Source of the DNA: Streptomyces sp. A2-16
Lineage (GTDB): Bacteria > Actinomycetota > Actinomycetes > Streptomycetales > Streptomycetaceae
Length of the DNA: 64,000 nt
Direction of reading: 5' to 3'
Assembly (NCBI RefSeq): GCF_018128905.1
Contig: NZ_CP063808.1
Coordinates: 5,394,001 to 5,458,000 of the forward strand
In this document: positions 59,861-64,000 of the stretch, in pieces
How positions within the stretch are numbered: position 1 is the first letter of the stretch
How the letters are laid out: the number at the start of each line of letters is the position of its first letter
Notes under the pieces: model-generated
Told to the model about the DNA's origin: nothing
What the model saw: the letters and a program-made list of their open reading frames with translations, nothing else
The model's database searches: none
Made by a program: the position numbers and the translations under genes

Positions 59861-60481
59861 ATGGCGAAGTACTTCGACGTGCACCCCGACAACCCGCAAC
59901 CCCGCACCATCTCCCAGATCGCCGAGAGCATCCGGTCGGACGCGCTGATCGCGTATCCGACGGACTCCTGCTACGCGCTCGGGTGCCGGCTGGGCAGCCG
60001 TGACGGCATCGACCGGATCCGGACCATCCGGCATCTGGACGACCGTCATCACTTCACCCTGGTCTGCCAGGACTTCGCGCAGCTCGGCCAGTTCGTACGG
60101 GTCGACAAGGACGTGTTCCGAGCGATCAAGGCGTCCACGCCCGGCAGCTACACCTTCATCCTCCCGGCGACGAAGGAGGTGCCGCGCATGCTCCAGCATC
60201 CGAAGAAGAAGACGGTCGGCGTCCGCATCCCCGACCACGTCGTCACCCAGGCACTGCTCACCGAACTCGGGGAGCCGCTGCTGTCGAGCACCCTGCTCCT
60301 GCCCGACGAGGAGGAGCCGATGACCCAGGGCTGGGAGATCAAGGACCGCCTCGACCATGTGCTGGACGCAGTCGTCGACTCCGGGGACTGCGGCACCGAA
60401 CCGACCACGGTGATCGACTTCTCGAGCGGCGAGGCGGAGATCGTCCGATACGGCGCGGGTGACACCAGCCGCTTCGAGTAG
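59861..60481 (+). CDS. Sua5/YciO/YrdC-family protein (threonylcarbamoyl-AMP synthase-like)
   Basis: 206 residues, a single YrdC domain: SDALIAYPTDSCYALGCRLG near residue 27, HHFTLVCQDFAQLGQFV, STPGSYTFILPATKEVPRML and KKTVGVRIPDHVV. The HHFTLVC variant and lack of a Sua5 C-terminal domain place it in the YciO subgroup, whose role in tRNA t6A synthesis is less certain than that of TsaC. No Shine-Dalgarno precedes ATG 59861, so a leaderless transcript is possible. The 3' end has been duplicated twice downstream. Confidence 0.87.
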   Translation: MAKYFDVHPDNPQPRTISQIAESIRSDALIAYPTDSCYALGCRLGSRDGIDRIRTIRHLDDRHHFTLVCQDFAQLGQFVRVDKDVFRAIKASTPGSYTFILPATKEVPRMLQHPKKKTVGVRIPDHVVTQALLTELGEPLLSSTLLLPDEEEPMTQGWEIKDRLDHVLDAVVDSGDCGTEPTTVIDFSSGEAEIVRYGAGDTSRFE

Positions 60482-60540
60482 AGCGGGTGGCATGAGCGGC
60501 TTCGGATAAGAGCGGGTGGCACCAGCCGCTTCGGGTAAAG
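60454..60540 (+). repeat. Three tandem ~29-bp copies of the 3' end of the YciO-like gene
   Basis: Copy 1 (60454-60481) contains the last codons and TAG of the gene; copies 2 (60482-60510) and 3 (60511-60540) repeat them, each with its own in-frame-like stop (TAA). Each copy would read G-(D/G)-(T/M)-S-(R/G)-F-(E/G)-stop. Divergence among copies is about 15-25%, so the duplication is not brand new. Confidence 0.75.
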
Positions 60541-60663
60541 CCGCTCTCAAGTGGCAGGGGGCTGCGACGGCCCGTTGGGTGGTGCGTGCAACCATGTGCC
60601 CGGCCCGGTTCCGCCGGGCCGGCGACCCGCTCGCCGTCGCACGCGCAGAGAGGCAATCCCCCC

Positions 60664-61419
60664 ATGACCTCCGTACAGGGAACCGCCGTCGACATCCCCA
60701 CCGAGGACGGCGTCGCGGACGCCTATCTGGCCCACCCGGGCGACGGTGCGCCCCGGCCGGCCGTCCTCCTCTTCCAGGACGCCTTCGGACTGCGCCCCCA
60801 GCTGCGGTCGATGGCCGACCGGCTCGCCGAGGCCGGCTACACGGCCCTCGTGCCCAACGTGTTCTACCGGCACGGGCGCGCCCCCGTCTTCGAGCTGCCC
60901 GAGTTCATCGACCCGTCCGCGCGGCCGGAGATCTTCGAGAAGATCATGCCGGTGATGCAGTCCCTGACGCCCGAGCTCGCGATGCGGGACGCCGGGGCGT
61001 ATCTGCGCTGGCTGGCCGAGCGCCCCGAGGTCGCCGAGGGCCCGGTCGCCCTCACCGGCTACTGCATGGGCGCGCGGCTGTCCCTGCTCACGGCCGGCAC
61101 CTATCCGGACCGGGTGGCCGCGGCGGCCGGGTTCCACGGCGGACGCCTGGCGACCGACACCCCGGACAGCCCGCACCTGGTGGCCGGGAACATCACCGCC
61201 GAGCTGTACTTCGGCCACGCCGACGACGACCCGTCGCTGCCTCCCGAGCAGATCGAGCGCCTCGCCGCCGCGCTGACCGAGGCCGGGGTCCGCCACCACT
61301 GCGAGGTCTACGACGGCGCTCCGCACGGATACACCCAGGCCGACACCGCCTCGTACCACCGCGAGGGCGACGAGCGGCACTGGGCGGCCCTGCTCGACCT
61401 GCTCAAGCGCACCTTCTAG
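60664..61419 (+). CDS. Dienelactone hydrolase-family protein
   Basis: 251 residues. The nucleophile is Cys in LTGYCMGARL, the acid probably Asp in FGHADDDPSLP, and the His in DGAPHGYTQ, the Cys-Asp-His triad of dienelactone hydrolases. The family start VDIPTEDGVADAYLAHP is near the N-terminus. It acts on lactones or esters in the cytoplasm. AGAGAGG precedes ATG 60664. It is convergent to an S9 peptidase, the two stop codons interlocking in a CTAG. Confidence 0.9.
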   Translation: MTSVQGTAVDIPTEDGVADAYLAHPGDGAPRPAVLLFQDAFGLRPQLRSMADRLAEAGYTALVPNVFYRHGRAPVFELPEFIDPSARPEIFEKIMPVMQSLTPELAMRDAGAYLRWLAERPEVAEGPVALTGYCMGARLSLLTAGTYPDRVAAAAGFHGGRLATDTPDSPHLVAGNITAELYFGHADDDPSLPPEQIERLAAALTEAGVRHHCEVYDGAPHGYTQADTASYHREGDERHWAALLDLLKRTF

Positions 61420-63485
61420 GACGAGCACCCCGTGCGCTCGCCGGTCGGCGTCGGACCGACGTCCAGGTGGCGTCGCAGGAACCGCACCTGACGGTCCAGC
61501 AGCTCGCCCGTGAGCGCCGAGCCGATCGGCTGGTGGCCGATGCCGGGCAGCAGCAGGAGTTCGTGCGGGCGCCCGGCGGCCCGCAACACCTCGGACAGGC
61601 GAAGGGTGTTGACCGGCGGGACGTTGGTGTCGGTCAGGCCGTGGATCAGGAGCAGCGGGCGGGCCAGGCGAGGCGCGTCGAGGAGCAGGTCGCAGGCGTC
61701 GTACCGGCCGGGGAACGCGTCGGGATGGCCGAGGAACCGCTCGCGCCAGTGCGCCGCGTACAGCCGCTGGTCGGCGACGCCCGCGCCGGCCACGGCCGCG
61801 TGGAACACGTCGGGCCGGCGCAGCACGGCCAGGGCGGCGAGCGCACCGCCGAAGGACCAGCCCCGGAAAGCGACCCGGCCGAGATCGAGGTCGGGGTGCC
61901 GGCCCGCGGCCTCGTGCAGGGCGATGACCTGGTCGTCCAGGACGGGCCCGAACAGGTCGCCGTGCACCTCGCGCTCCCAGTCGGGTCCCCGGCCCGGGGT
62001 GCCGCGGCCGTCGGTCGTGAGCACCGCGAAGCCCTGCTCGGCGAACCACTGCGACAGCAGGACCCGCGAGTCCAGTTCGGCGGTGACCCGCTGGAGGCCG
62101 GCTCCGCCGTACGAGTCCACGAGCACCGGCAGCGGGCCGTCGCCCGGACGGTGCCAGGACGGGAAGTGAAGCCGGGCGTGCAGCGCCCGGGGTCCGAGGA
62201 CGAGCCGCCGCGCGTGGACGTCCACCACCGGGTGTTCGGCGTACGACAGGACGGCGACCGTCCTTGCGCCCGCGCGCAGCGCCTCGGTACGGCCACCGGG
62301 CCGCTCGGCGTCACGGGTGACCCGGACCAGGGTGCCGCCGCGGGCGGCGCCGGAGTGGACGCCGGGACCGGAACTCAGCTTCCGGAGGCCGGACTTGGGG
62401 CTGTGGCTCCACAGGTGGGTCTCGGTGGGGTCGTCGCAGGCCGTGAACAGGACCTCGTCGCCGTCGGTGCCGAGCACGGTCCGCAGCTGAAGTCCCTTCG
62501 GCGTCACGGGCGTTCCGTCCAGCGTGAGGTGTCTCGTGCCGCGCAGGTCGCGGTGGGCGAGCAGCGCCCCGGAGCCCGTGCGGACGGGCAGGCCCGGTAC
62601 GAGCTGCACCCAGGCGGCGTCGCGCTGCTCGTCCAGGACGGTCGTGCGCCCGTCGGCCGGGTGGATACCGAGGAACCGGACGGTCCGCTGGTCGCGGGAC
62701 TGCACGAGAGCCCAGGGTCCGTGTGCGTCCCAGCCGGCGCCGACGACGTACTCGAAGGCCGTTCGGTCCCAGTCCACCGGCGTCCGCGGGCCGTCGAGTC
62801 CGGTGAGCCACAGGGTGACGTCCGGGTTGGGGGTGCCGGCGAGGGCGGTGCGGGTCTCCGGTGGCCCGGCCTGATCGGTCGTCGGCCAGGGCCGGACGTC
62901 GGTGAAGTCCGTCCGGGCCGCCAGCAGCCGACCGCCGTCAGGGGACCACCAGTGGCCGCGGGCGCCGTCGAGGGACGTGGTGCCCGTGTGCACGGCGGTG
63001 CCGAACTCCACGTCGGGGGCGTCCGGTTCGGCCACCGCGCGGTCCCCGGACCCGTCCGCCTCCGTGACGCGCAGGGCGCCGTGCGACACGTAGGCGATGC
63101 GGCGCCCGGTCGGATCGGGGCGGGGATCCGCGACCGGGCCGAGCGCGGGCAGGCGTCGGGGTTCCCCCTTGCCCGTGTCCAGCCTCCAGAGCCCGCCGGC
63201 CAGGGCGAAGGCGACGACCCGGGTCGCCGCGTCGGTGCCGTACGCCTCGATGGCGGCCGATCGCGGTGAAGGCCCCGTCGCGACCAGCCGGACCGGGTCG
63301 GCCAGCAGTCTTTCCCTGCCCGAGCCGACGTCCAGCGCCCACAGACAGGTGGCCGGATCGTCGCCCGTACGCCCGCGCAGGAACAGGACGGTCGATCCGT
63401 CGGGCGAGACGGTGAACCGCTCGGGGACGCCTCGGGTGAAGCGGCAGGTGCGGACGAGCTGTTCGGGGAGGGTGGTGGGCGCCAT
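61416..63485 (-). CDS. S9-family (prolyl oligopeptidase/DPP-like) serine peptidase
   Basis: 689 residues. The first ~440 form a DPPIV_N-like beta-propeller (FTVSPDGSTVLFLRGRTGDD, HWWSPDGGRLLAARTDFTDV). The C-terminal domain has the nucleophile in FRGWSFGGALAAL, the Asp in LIHGLTDTNVPP and the His in LPGIGHQPIG. No signal peptide is present. It is probably a cytoplasmic dipeptidyl- or acylaminoacyl-peptidase. It is a second S9 enzyme in the window, only distantly like that at 20910-22904. Confidence 0.9.
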   Translation of the reverse strand: MAPTTLPEQLVRTCRFTRGVPERFTVSPDGSTVLFLRGRTGDDPATCLWALDVGSGRERLLADPVRLVATGPSPRSAAIEAYGTDAATRVVAFALAGGLWRLDTGKGEPRRLPALGPVADPRPDPTGRRIAYVSHGALRVTEADGSGDRAVAEPDAPDVEFGTAVHTGTTSLDGARGHWWSPDGGRLLAARTDFTDVRPWPTTDQAGPPETRTALAGTPNPDVTLWLTGLDGPRTPVDWDRTAFEYVVGAGWDAHGPWALVQSRDQRTVRFLGIHPADGRTTVLDEQRDAAWVQLVPGLPVRTGSGALLAHRDLRGTRHLTLDGTPVTPKGLQLRTVLGTDGDEVLFTACDDPTETHLWSHSPKSGLRKLSSGPGVHSGAARGGTLVRVTRDAERPGGRTEALRAGARTVAVLSYAEHPVVDVHARRLVLGPRALHARLHFPSWHRPGDGPLPVLVDSYGGAGLQRVTAELDSRVLLSQWFAEQGFAVLTTDGRGTPGRGPDWEREVHGDLFGPVLDDQVIALHEAAGRHPDLDLGRVAFRGWSFGGALAALAVLRRPDVFHAAVAGAGVADQRLYAAHWRERFLGHPDAFPGRYDACDLLLDAPRLARPLLLIHGLTDTNVPPVNTLRLSEVLRAAGRPHELLLLPGIGHQPIGSALTGELLDRQVRFLRRHLDVGPTPTGERTGCSS

Positions 63486-63644
63486 GCGGAAGTGCTTCCA
63501 CCGCCCTGCTAAATGAAACTCCTGTTCGAGTAAAGGAGGCGGGGCCCGAGCTCGGTCATCACGTTGTGTTACCGTCTAACGTTTGCGCGCTCATGACTTC
63601 CTGCCGGGCCTTCCTCGGTACGTCCCCTCTGCGGAAGGCACTTC

Positions 63645-64000
63645 ATGGACCACCCCGACCACGGCGGTTCCTTCGCCGACCTGGCACTCCCGACCCAGGT
63701 GCTGCACACCCTCACCGAGAACGGTGTGCGCGAGCCGTTCCCGATCCAGGCGGCCACGCTGCCCGACGCCCTCGCGGGACGCGACGTCCTGGGGCGCGGG
63801 CGCACCGGATCGGGCAAGACGCTCGCGTTCGGCCTGCCGCTGCTCGTCCGGACGGCCGGGCAGCGCGCGGAGTCGAAGCAGCCCCTCGCGCTGGTCCTGG
63901 TGCCGACCCGGGAGCTCGCCCAGCAGGTGACCGAGGCTCTGGCGCCGTACGCGGACGCCCTGCGGCTGCGGATGGCCGCGGTCGTCGGCGGCATGTCGAT
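63645..64000 (+). CDS. DEAD/DEAH-box RNA helicase, 5' part
   Basis: The first 118 residues, cut off by the window edge. The Q-motif region is FADLALPTQVLHTLTENGVREPFPIQ, motif I GRGRTGSGKTLAFGLP, and motif Ia VPTRELAQQV. These are the start of a DEAD-box helicase core, an ATP-driven RNA remodeller often induced by cold. GGAAGG lies 6 nt before ATG 63645. Confidence 0.9.
   Translation, partial: MDHPDHGGSFADLALPTQVLHTLTENGVREPFPIQAATLPDALAGRDVLGRGRTGSGKTLAFGLPLLVRTAGQRAESKQPLALVLVPTRELAQQVTEALAPYADALRLRMAAVVGGMS

Noticed and set aside
61416..63485. S9 peptidases at 20.9 and 61.4 kb considered as a recent duplication
   Set aside because: They share only family motifs (GWS-(Y/F)-GG and propeller repeats); lengths, termini and loop sequences differ too much.

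Overview
The window reads as chromosomal DNA from a Streptomyces-type actinomycete. It has very high GC, many GTG/TTG starts with purine-rich ribosome binding sites, and families typical of the genus: DUF397/DUF5753 pairs, PucR and ANTAR regulators, RsbW- and RsbU-like stress proteins, many secreted hydrolases, and sugar ABC importers without their own ATPase. No rRNA, tRNA, CRISPR array or intact transposon was seen. All functional calls below come from reading motifs and gene order by eye; no database search was possible.

Layout. 0-6.2 kb: start of a Tat-exported protein, two paralogous SAM-dependent methyltransferases, a PP2C phosphatase and an anti-sigma-like ATPase, an XRE-DUF5753/DUF397 pair and an SDR oxidoreductase. 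6.2-10.5 kb: an MMPL exporter with its two-component system. 10.8-18.5 kb: a ROK repressor facing a sugar-binding protein, two permeases and a GH38 alpha-mannosidase, with a palindrome inside the likely promoter. 18.6-22.9 kb: DinB protein, SGNH hydrolase, S1 protease, S9 peptidase. 22.9-25.4 kb: a three-gene XRE / Tap-like / Tpg-like operon resembling the telomere-replication pair of linear Streptomyces replicons; the Tap-like protein carries motifs that look like the palm of a protein-primed family B DNA polymerase. 25.6-31.2 kb: GH53 galactanase, a P450 without the ExxR motif, a YceI protein and a DUF485/solute symporter pair.

31.7-41.9 kb is the most striking block. One strand carries an acyl-CoA carboxylase beta subunit, a fatty acyl-AMP ligase, an ACP-KS-AT-ACP-TE polyketide synthase, an antigen-85-like esterase, a PucR regulator and a cutinase, ending in a strong terminator. 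This is the gene set (accD4, fadD32, pks13, fbp, cutinase-like) that makes and transfers mycolic acids in mycobacteria, here in a genus not known to make mycolates. I infer a Claisen-type condensation of two acyl chains to an alpha-branched beta-keto lipid, then transfer or hydrolysis outside the cell.

42-64 kb: a large secreted lipase-like hydrolase, AraC and ANTAR regulators, a catalytic-domain-only alanyl-tRNA synthetase paralogue behind a possible Ala-rich leader, a MacB-type ABC exporter divergent from a two-component system whose regulator has a repetitive Asn-Gly-Pro/Ser tail, a cobalamin riboswitch with cbtB-cbtA next to a histidine-phosphatase-like protein lacking its catalytic histidines, a second PucR regulator, a Sua5/YciO protein, a dienelactone hydrolase, a second S9 peptidase and the start of a DEAD-box helicase. 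Two decayed gene remnants lie at about 55 and 57.8 kb.
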